This document shows positions 1 to 5,567 of a stretch of DNA of 5,567 bases, piece after piece. The stretch spans positions 1-5,567 of the forward strand of contig CAMGTS010000097.1 of NCBI GenBank assembly GCA_946062035.1, in the 5' to 3' direction. The first letter of the stretch is position 1; each line of letters begins with the position of its first letter. Under the pieces are notes generated by a model. The model had not been told where the DNA came from. It saw only the letters and a list, made by a program, of their open reading frames with translations, and did not search any database. Both the position numbers and the translations under genes were made by a program. This stretch comes from an uncultured Bacteroidales bacterium (GTDB lineage: Bacteria > Bacteroidota > Bacteroidia > Bacteroidales > UBA932).

Positions 1-1881
1 GCCGCTACCGTAGACATCTATACTCGAGGTTCATGGGCGACCAACCTTAACACGAGGTACAACAAACGTTATAACTACTCCGGAAACCTGAGCGGCGTCT
101 ACTCTGTAGACATAACAGGAGAGAAAAACTCTCCTGACTATATGAAGACCACCAACTTCGCGTTGAACTGGAATCATGTTCAGGATGCAAAAAAGAGACC
201 CGGAACGACCTTCAGGGCGGCGGTAAACTTCTCAAGCCCGTCCAACAGCAGATACAACTCGACGACGATAAGCCAGGCTCTTACCAATCAGATTTCATCT
301 TCAATCAGTTATGGCAAGACATGGGCAGGCACCCCGTTATCGCTGACTGTCAATGCTATGCACAGTCAGAACTCACGAGACAGTTCCTATGCGGTTACAT
401 TTCCTAACCTGACTTTCACCGTTTCGAGAATCTACCCTTTCAAGAGAAAGGAACAGGTGGGGAAGCAGAAGTTCTATGAAACAATAAGTTTCAACTATAC
501 AGGCAATTTCGACAACAAAATAAATTTCAAGAGTTCGGATGTCGGCGAGCCTGATTTCTTCAAGAAAATGAAGAACGGAATGAGGCATCAGTTCACTATC
601 GGACTGCCTACATTCACATTGCTCAAATACATCCAGGCGAGCCCGGGAGTATCATACGGCATGAATTGGTATTTCTCTGATTCAGAGCAGCATTACGACT
701 ACCAGACTCAAAGGGTAATCACAGAGCAGTCCACTCCGTTCAGCACATTCGGAGTCACGCAGAACTACTCTTTCAACCTTGCGTTCACGACAAGATTGTA
801 CGGTATTTTCAATTTCGGAAAAGACAAAATAGTACAGTCTATAAGACACGTCATAACTCCATCTATCAGCTTCAGTTTCCAGCCTGAACTCGGAACGAAA
901 GCCAACGGATATAAGACTCTTAACTATGTAGACCTCAACGGAGTGCAGCAGTCAAGAGTCTACAACAAATACTCCGGACAAATTTATTCACCGCCAGGAA
1001 TGGGACAGAGTGCGTCGATGTCTTTCCAGTTCGGCAATACCGTCGAGGCGAAAGTCCGCTCAAGAGCAGATACGACCGGCAAAGGAGTGAAAAAAGTCAA
1101 GTTGATCGACCAATTGAACATTTCCGGAAACTACAACTTTCTTGCGGATTCGCTCAATCTATCAAACATATCAGTCTCAATGAGTACCAATATCTTCGGC
1201 AAGATGGCGGTATCAGCGAACATGGGATTGGATCCTTATGCGATAAACAGCAGAGGTACAAAAATCAACAAGTTCAATGTAGCGCAAGAAGGTGGTTTCA
1301 AATTGTTTCGTCTTGTAAATGCGAGTGTTTCGACATCATATACATTCTCAGGAGACGGCACAAGCAGATTGGGAAGTGAATATCGGGCGGAAGAGGGCTC
1401 AGCGAACAATCCTCGCAATGCGACGACGCAAAGAGGAAGCCAGCAGGAGTCTCTGTATCAACGTGTCTATTATCACCCTATCACAGGAGAATATATACCC
1501 GGAGGATGGGTGTTCTATTATGACCCCAATATGCCGTGGTCAGTCAATTTGAGCTATAGCTACTCATATTCAAAGAGTTATCAGTACGCAAACGACAGGC
1601 TCAATACAAGGAACAACCACATGATGACACTCGGTGTCAACTCCCAAGTCAGACTTTACAAGGATTTCGGTATAAGCTTGAACACAGGCTTTGACCTTAC
1701 AAAAAAGAAGTTGACGACCACACAGCTTTCTGGCAATTTCAGCCTGCACTGTTTCCAGATAGCGTTCTCATGGATTCCTAACGGCAAATGGGAAAGTTGG
1801 AGTTTCAGAATCTCCGCCAACGCTTCTGCACTTGCGGACCTTCTGCAATTCAAGAAAAACGCCAGTTACTGGGATAATTAA
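1..1881 (+). CDS. lptD: LPS-assembly outer-membrane protein LptD, C-terminal part (5' end cut by window edge)
   Basis: Likely the outer-membrane beta-barrel that, with its partner lipoprotein, inserts lipopolysaccharide into the outer leaflet. The frame is open from base 1, so the ATG at 142 is internal; 626 residues are visible. Bacteroidota LptD proteins are usually about 850-950 residues, so the signal peptide, the periplasmic OstA/LptA-like domain and perhaps the first strands lie upstream. What is seen: long alternating polar/aromatic strands with Asn/Ser/Tyr/Gly-rich turns; a segment near residues 505-525 with NMPWSVNLSYSYSYSKSY, which resembles the 'IPWSL-SYS' block I recall from this family; and a C-terminus with WSFRISANASALADL followed by a terminal Y-W-D-N, as expected for a barrel end. 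There is only one Cys (residue 584), so the Cys-rich disulfide pattern of E. coli LptD is not visible here. The next gene, rpe, starts 24 bases on. The assignment to LptD rather than another large barrel is by family resemblance; the barrel nature itself is firm. Confidence 0.85.
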   Translation, partial: AATVDIYTRGSWATNLNTRYNKRYNYSGNLSGVYSVDITGEKNSPDYMKTTNFALNWNHVQDAKKRPGTTFRAAVNFSSPSNSRYNSTTISQALTNQISSSISYGKTWAGTPLSLTVNAMHSQNSRDSSYAVTFPNLTFTVSRIYPFKRKEQVGKQKFYETISFNYTGNFDNKINFKSSDVGEPDFFKKMKNGMRHQFTIGLPTFTLLKYIQASPGVSYGMNWYFSDSEQHYDYQTQRVITEQSTPFSTFGVTQNYSFNLAFTTRLYGIFNFGKDKIVQSIRHVITPSISFSFQPELGTKANGYKTLNYVDLNGVQQSRVYNKYSGQIYSPPGMGQSASMSFQFGNTVEAKVRSRADTTGKGVKKVKLIDQLNISGNYNFLADSLNLSNISVSMSTNIFGKMAVSANMGLDPYAINSRGTKINKFNVAQEGGFKLFRLVNASVSTSYTFSGDGTSRLGSEYRAEEGSANNPRNATTQRGSQQESLYQRVYYHPITGEYIPGGWVFYYDPNMPWSVNLSYSYSYSKSYQYANDRLNTRNNHMMTLGVNSQVRLYKDFGISLNTGFDLTKKKLTTTQLSGNFSLHCFQIAFSWIPNGKWESWSFRISANASALADLLQFKKNASYWDN

Positions 1882-1905
1882 GATAACAACATAAAAACAC
1901 ATAGC

Positions 1906-2556
1906 ATGAAAAAGATTTTGATAGCGCCGTCGATGCTTTCGGCAGACTTCGGCAATCTCAACAAGGATATAGAGATGGTCAACAGGTGCGGAGACATCTT
2001 CCACCTCGATATCATGGACGGGGTTTTTGTTCCGAATATTTCATACGGAACTCCTGTCATCAAGGCTATCACAAAGAATGCGAAGATTCCTGTAGAGGCA
2101 CATCTGATGATCGTAGACCCAGCCAAATTCCTGAAAGACTATAAGAACTTCGGAATAGGCTCTGTAAGCGTTCACTATGAAGCTTGTACACACTTGGACA
2201 GGACAATAGCATCCATCAAGGAGTTAGGGATGAAAGCGGGTGTGGCTATAAATCCGGCTACAAGCGAGCAGCTACTGTATGATGTCGTCAGAATCGCTGA
2301 CTACATTGTAGTAATGTCAGTAAATCCTGGATTCGGAGGTCAGAAGTACATTCCGTATTGCACTGAAAAAATAGCAAGACTAAAGAAGATCATAGAAGAG
2401 AACAATCCGGACTGCCTCATCGAGGTCGATGGAGGCGTTACCGCAGGGAATTGCGCTGAAATATGCGAGGCCGGTGCCGATATTCTCGTGGCAGGAAGTG
2501 CGGTATTCAGCGAACCTGACCCTGAAGTAGCTATCCGCAATCTCAGAAACGCATAG
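1906..2556 (+). CDS. rpe: Ribulose-phosphate 3-epimerase
   Basis: Cytoplasmic TIM-barrel enzyme that interconverts D-ribulose 5-phosphate and D-xylulose 5-phosphate in the non-oxidative pentose phosphate pathway. It has 216 residues, close to the family norm of about 215-230, and appears complete. All core motifs are visible: APSMLSADF at 7-15 with the active-site Ser9; HLDIMDGVFVPN at 33-44 with metal ligands His33 and Asp35; AHLM at 65-68 with ligand His66; the phosphate-binding loop NPGFGGQ at 140-146; and VDGGV at 174-178 with the second catalytic Asp175. A final phosphate-binding GS sits at 197-198. The ATG at 1906 is chosen because the first beta strand (KKILIAPSML) begins immediately after it, as in homologues. 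The upstream 24 bases are A-rich with no Shine-Dalgarno and no clear Bacteroidota promoter (TAnnTTTG), so it is probably transcribed with lptD, though the two have no evident functional link. Confidence 0.97.
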   Translation: MKKILIAPSMLSADFGNLNKDIEMVNRCGDIFHLDIMDGVFVPNISYGTPVIKAITKNAKIPVEAHLMIVDPAKFLKDYKNFGIGSVSVHYEACTHLDRTIASIKELGMKAGVAINPATSEQLLYDVVRIADYIVVMSVNPGFGGQKYIPYCTEKIARLKKIIEENNPDCLIEVDGGVTAGNCAEICEAGADILVAGSAVFSEPDPEVAIRNLRNA

Positions 2557-2570
2557 CGTGCGAATGAAGC

Positions 2571-2591
2571 CCACAGGAGTGGTTGGTTTTT
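2571..2591 (+). terminator. Possible weak terminator after rpe
   Basis: In the 46-base gap between the convergent rpe and psd genes, CCAC (2571-2574) and GTGG (2579-2582) can form a four-pair stem around an AGGA loop. It is followed by TTGG and a run of five T (2587-2591). The position is right for ending the lptD-rpe transcript, and the T run is on the correct strand. The stem is short and the T run is separated from it by four bases, so this is a weak candidate only. No comparable structure is visible for the opposite strand. Confidence 0.25.
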
Positions 2592-2602
2592 AATGAGAAT
2601 AA

Positions 2603-3253
2603 CTACAATCTGGCTATAGGAGTCTGGCAAGCGACGACTGTATCGCCTTTTTTGACAAGAATCTCAGCGTCGAGCGGAAGGAAGAAATCCACCCTGCTGC
2701 CGAACTTTATGAAGCCGAGCTGCTGCCCTTGCTTCACATCCGCCCCCTCTTTAGCATAGCATACGATTCTTCTTGCGACATATCCTGCAATCTGTCTGAC
2801 AAGTATTTTCTTGCCGCCTGCCGTTTCTATCGCAATAGAGGTTCGTTCGTTCTTAGTGGAAGATTTAGGGTGCCAAGCCACGACATACTTTCCCCAATGG
2901 TGTTTGTAATACAATATCTTACCGTCAACAGGATAGTAATTTACATGGACATCATAAACGCTCATAAAGACCGAAACCATCTTACATTTTGTGTGCAAAA
3001 ATTCGTTCTCTTCGGTCTCCCTGATAATCACGACCTTACCGTCGGCGGAAGATACTAACGCATCCTTATCGGGAATAACCTCGCGTTTCGGGTCACGGAA
3101 AACATATGAGATGAAAAGAAACCAGACAAGAAGCAGCAGTGAAAGCGTCACAGTCACGAAATTGCAACCGAAAGAGGCGAACATGATTATACTCAAGCCC
3201 GCAAAAATCAGCAATACAACAAAAACAGAACTTCGACCTTCCTTATGTATCAT
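2603..3253 (-). CDS. psd: Phosphatidylserine decarboxylase proenzyme, short Bacteroidota/archaeal-like type
   Basis: Pyruvoyl-dependent inner-membrane enzyme that converts phosphatidylserine to phosphatidylethanolamine. It has 216 residues, matching the short PSD-A class (about 210-230) rather than the roughly 300-residue E. coli type. Two hydrophobic segments (about 10-29 and 32-52) form an N-terminal membrane hairpin, followed by FRDPKR at 52-57. The catalytic domain has ADGKV at 70-74 (Asp71) and DVHVNYYPVDG at 101-111 (His103), which with Ser186 would make the self-cleavage Asp-His-Ser triad. FGSRVD at 184-189 is the maturation site: cleavage between Gly185 and Ser186 would give a large beta chain and a small alpha chain of 31 residues with an N-terminal pyruvoyl group. 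The ATG start lies 4 bases after the cdsA stop and is followed by the typical IHKEG opening; no Shine-Dalgarno is visible, so translation may be coupled to cdsA. The phosphatidylserine synthase that supplies its substrate is not in the window. Confidence 0.95.
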   Translation of the reverse strand: MIHKEGRSSVFVVLLIFAGLSIIMFASFGCNFVTVTLSLLLLVWFLFISYVFRDPKREVIPDKDALVSSADGKVVIIRETEENEFLHTKCKMVSVFMSVYDVHVNYYPVDGKILYYKHHWGKYVVAWHPKSSTKNERTSIAIETAGGKKILVRQIAGYVARRIVCYAKEGADVKQGQQLGFIKFGSRVDFFLPLDAEILVKKGDTVVACQTPIARL

Positions 3254-3257
3254 CTTG

Positions 3258-4127
3258 TCAGCTAATTAGAATATGCATTGCAAAAGCTACAGGCAAAGCA
3301 AGCAGGGCACTGTCGAATCTGTCTAAAAAGCCGCCATGCCCAGGCATTATCGAGCCTGAATCTTTCACGCCAAAGTTACGCTTCAACTGCGACTCCGCCA
3401 AATCTCCAAAAACACCCGCCGCAAAAATCACTATGCAATATAGCAACGTGAACCAGACATTAACATTGAAAGTCCCCCATATCACTCCGCACTTGAAGAG
3501 AATAAGCCCGGCAATAAGTGTCATGAGGGCACCGCCGAATACTCCCTCCCATGATTTCTTGGGTGAGATAGAAGGCATGAGCTTATGCCCTTTCGCCCCC
3601 TGTCCGAACATCGTTCCTATGCAATATGCGCCTACATCACCAGCCCATAACAAAATCAGTATAGAAGCGAGATGCCATCCGTGTAAAGTCGCATAATTGA
3701 ACGAATAGAAATATCCCATCAGGCAAAATGGAAGCGCAATGTACAGCAGTGAAGCCCAGGCATTTCCAAGCCCGTTATAATGTTTTTCAAAAAGGTTTAT
3801 TACAGGCAGCGCAAGAAAAGACATAAGTCCCGCACAACCGAAAAACACCCCGACCGGGTAGATATCGATATCCGCATAAAGCTCAGCGACAAAAGCGCTT
3901 ATACATAAAAACGCCGAGAGTCCGGAAACTATAGCCGCAGCCTTGAGAGCCACCTTTCCTTTACCTATCGTAATGCGCAGATACTCGTGCATTGCACAGA
4001 AAAGAAAGAAACCGAACACGGCCATATAGACAAAGGGGTGCAGGAATATCGCCGCAAAGGTTGCGGCTATAAACACAATCCCGCTGATTGTCCTGATTAT
4101 CAAATTCTTCCTTGTTTCCGTACTCAT
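3258..4127 (-). CDS. cdsA: Phosphatidate cytidylyltransferase (CDP-diacylglycerol synthase)
   Basis: Integral inner-membrane enzyme that joins CTP and phosphatidic acid to give CDP-diacylglycerol and pyrophosphate, the branch point for all phospholipids. From the ATG at 4127 it has 289 residues, normal for the family, with about eight hydrophobic segments. The full CdsA signature is present at about residues 246-272: S-x-LKR, then KDSGS, PGHGG and DRFD, including the metal-binding Asp residues. Upstream lie AGDVGAY (about 162-168) and SPKKSWEG (about 188-195), both characteristic of the family. A GTG directly precedes the ATG in frame (4128-4130), so a 290-residue start is also possible; ATG is preferred because GTG starts are less common and nothing upstream favours the GTG. 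The gene starts 24 bases after the ftsH stop and ends 4 bases before psd, consistent with one operon making two steps of phosphatidylethanolamine synthesis. Confidence 0.97.
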   Translation of the reverse strand: MSTETRKNLIIRTISGIVFIAATFAAIFLHPFVYMAVFGFFLFCAMHEYLRITIGKGKVALKAAAIVSGLSAFLCISAFVAELYADIDIYPVGVFFGCAGLMSFLALPVINLFEKHYNGLGNAWASLLYIALPFCLMGYFYSFNYATLHGWHLASILILLWAGDVGAYCIGTMFGQGAKGHKLMPSISPKKSWEGVFGGALMTLIAGLILFKCGVIWGTFNVNVWFTLLYCIVIFAAGVFGDLAESQLKRNFGVKDSGSIMPGHGGFLDRFDSALLALPVAFAMHILIS

Positions 4128-4151
4128 CACTTCTATATTGAAACTCGACCG

Positions 4152-5567
4152 TTATGCTTCCTTTCCGCTATCCGTTGTCCCAGACCCTGCCGTAACAGCT
4201 CCTGAATCTTCATTATTGGCGGCAATGGCACTTGCCCCTGAGTCCGCCGCCAACTGCTCCTTTTTCTTCTGAGCCTCTTCCCTCGCAATCTGATCCTCAG
4301 TCTTTACACGAGGGCCGTAGATTCTCTCCAGATCCTCGGCAAAGATAACCTCTGTTTCCAAGAGAAGATTGGCAAGTTCAGTAAAACCTTCCATGTGCGT
4401 AGTAAGCACTTCCTTAGCCATGGCATGAGCCTCATTTATAAACCTTTTAGCTTCTGAGTCAAGCAGTTCTGCGGTCTTCTCGCTATAAGGCTTTGTAATC
4501 TGATAGCCGTCGCTGTTGAAATTATAGAATGAGACGTTTCCGACCGCATCGCTCATTCCATAATATGTTACCATAGCATATGACATCTTGGTAAGACGTT
4601 CCAAGTCATTCAAAGCGCCGGAAGATATCTTTTTGTTGATAAGTTCCTCAGCCACACGCCCTCCGATTAGTGATGCCATCTCGTCCATCATCTGCTCCTT
4701 AGTCATGATTTGTCTCTCTTCCGGGACATACCATGCCGCACCAAGTGCGTTTCCTCTCGGGATGATCGTGACTTTCAGAAGAGGGTTGGCATTAGGAAGG
4801 AACCAGCTCACTGTAGCATGCCCCGCTTCGTGGAACGCTATAGTCCTTTTCTCACCTGGAGGAACGATCTTGCTCTTCTTTTCCAGACCGCCTATAATCC
4901 TGTCGATAGCGTCAAGGAAATCCTGCTTGTCAACAGACTCTTTGTCATGCCTTGCGGCGATAAGGGCCGCCTCATTGCAGACATTGGCGATATCCGCTCC
5001 TGAAAATCCAGGAGTCTGCTTTGCGAGGAAATCCACCTGAAGGTTCTTGTCTAATTTAAGTTTGCTGAGATGTACGTTGAAAATAGCCTCCCTGTCCTTA
5101 AGCTCCGGAAGGTCAATACTGATCTGACGGTCAAATCTTCCAGCTCTCATCAACGCCTTATCGAGAATATCCGCACGGTTAGTGGCGGCAAGTATAATGA
5201 CCCCGCTGTTAGTCCCGAAACCATCCATCTCGGTAAGAAGCTGATTAAGAGTGTTTTCCCTTTCATCATTCGATGAGAAGCCGACATTCTTGCCACGTGC
5301 GCGACCTACAGCGTCAATCTCGTCTATAAAGACGATACAAGGGGCTTTTTCCTTAGCCTGCTTGAACAGGTCTCTAACCCTTGAAGCACCGACCCCGACG
5401 AACATCTCCACGAAATCAGAACCGCTCATAGAGAAGAACGGAACATTCGCCTCACCGGCGACAGCCTTCGCCAACAAAGTCTTACCCGTACCTGGAGGGG
5501 CTACAAGCAAAGCGCCTTTTGGAATTTTTCCGCCAAGAGCGGTATATTTTTTAGGGTTTTTAAGGAA
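4152..5567 (-). CDS. ftsH: ATP-dependent zinc metalloprotease FtsH (N-terminus cut by window edge)
   Basis: Membrane-anchored hexameric AAA+ protease that extracts and degrades misfolded membrane proteins and some regulatory proteins in the cytoplasm. The frame stays open to the right edge; 471 residues are visible, beginning at the start of the AAA domain with [18 protein letters not shown]. The two membrane helices and periplasmic domain, roughly 180-200 residues, lie outside. Visible numbering: Walker A APPGTGKT at 23-30 (first Gly replaced by Ala), pore loop FVG at 56-58, Walker B FIDEID at 80-85, sensor AATN with Asn130, and the second region of homology RAGRFDR with Arg144 and Arg147. 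The peptidase site HEAGH is at 246-250, and the third zinc ligand is probably Asp321 in SSGALNDLE. The last ~50 residues are a Lys/Glu/Gln stretch followed by a low-complexity Ala/Ser/Gly/Asp tail. All catalytic residues for proteolysis are present. It is followed by cdsA after 24 bases. The promoter is outside the window. Confidence 0.97.
   Translation of the reverse strand, partial: FLKNPKKYTALGGKIPKGALLVAPPGTGKTLLAKAVAGEANVPFFSMSGSDFVEMFVGVGASRVRDLFKQAKEKAPCIVFIDEIDAVGRARGKNVGFSSNDERENTLNQLLTEMDGFGTNSGVIILAATNRADILDKALMRAGRFDRQISIDLPELKDREAIFNVHLSKLKLDKNLQVDFLAKQTPGFSGADIANVCNEAALIAARHDKESVDKQDFLDAIDRIIGGLEKKSKIVPPGEKRTIAFHEAGHATVSWFLPNANPLLKVTIIPRGNALGAAWYVPEERQIMTKEQMMDEMASLIGGRVAEELINKKISSGALNDLERLTKMSYAMVTYYGMSDAVGNVSFYNFNSDGYQITKPYSEKTAELLDSEAKRFINEAHAMAKEVLTTHMEGFTELANLLLETEVIFAEDLERIYGPRVKTEDQIAREEAQKKKEQLAADSGASAIAANNEDSGAVTAGSGTTDSGKEA

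Noticed and set aside
142..144. ATG as the start of the first plus-strand gene
   Set aside because: The same frame is open back to base 1 and encodes barrel-like sequence (for example TRGSWATNLNTRYNKRYNYSG), so this Met is internal to lptD.
1319..1552. Alternative-frame open frame of 77 codons inside lptD
   Set aside because: The lptD frame continues uninterrupted through this region, so there is no sign of a frameshift or an overlapping gene.
1549..1584. Tyr/Ser repeat in lptD (SYSYSYSKSY) as a tandem DNA repeat
   Set aside because: The codons vary and the pattern is the normal alternation of a beta strand, not a nucleotide repeat.
1878..2126. Minus-strand open frame of 82 codons opposite the start of rpe
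   Set aside because: Overlaps conserved rpe active-site codons and has no supporting motif or start context.
2550..2562. Hairpin CGCA-TAGCG-TGCG at the rpe stop codon as a terminator
   Set aside because: Only four pairs and no following T run; it is likely chance.
2729..3058. Plus-strand open frame of 109 codons opposite psd
   Set aside because: Antisense to a clear phosphatidylserine decarboxylase, with no family motif in its translation.
4588..5040. Plus-strand open frame of 150 codons opposite ftsH
   Set aside because: It lies wholly antisense to well-conserved FtsH coding sequence and its translation shows no recognisable domain; it is a shadow of the real frame.
5508..5510. TTG as the start of ftsH
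   Set aside because: The frame continues to the window edge with conserved FtsH residues ([18 protein letters not shown]), and a start just before Walker A would remove part of the AAA domain and the membrane anchor.

Overview
The window looks like an ordinary chromosomal housekeeping region of a Bacteroidota bacterium, most likely of the order Bacteroidales. This rests on protein style: a Bacteroidota-type LptD barrel ending in an aromatic motif, a short single-domain phosphatidylserine decarboxylase with an FGSRVD maturation site, an FtsH with LMRAGRFDR and [10 protein letters not shown] segments, moderate GC, and starts without clear Shine-Dalgarno sequences. Genus cannot be fixed from the sequence alone.

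Layout: two plus-strand genes fill the left half. The first is the 3' part of lptD (outer-membrane LPS assembly barrel), cut by the left edge. After 24 bases comes a complete rpe (ribulose-phosphate 3-epimerase). Three minus-strand genes fill the right half. Read from the right edge they are ftsH (membrane AAA+ zinc protease, N-terminus cut by the edge), cdsA (CDP-diacylglycerol synthase) and psd (phosphatidylserine decarboxylase), with gaps of 24 (or 21) and 4 bases, so they look like one operon. The two blocks converge on a 46-base intergenic stretch that holds at best a weak terminator.

Functionally, the window is mostly about the cell envelope. CdsA makes the CDP-diacylglycerol from which all phospholipids derive. 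Psd performs the last step to phosphatidylethanolamine; the intermediate enzyme, phosphatidylserine synthase, is not in the window. FtsH handles membrane-protein quality control, and LptD places LPS in the outer leaflet. Rpe is a pentose-phosphate enzyme with no evident link to the others.

I found no tRNA, rRNA, CRISPR array, insertion sequence, phage gene or long repeat. No stretch over 50 bases lies outside a gene. I see no credible evidence of an undescribed system; the findings are small and scored accordingly.
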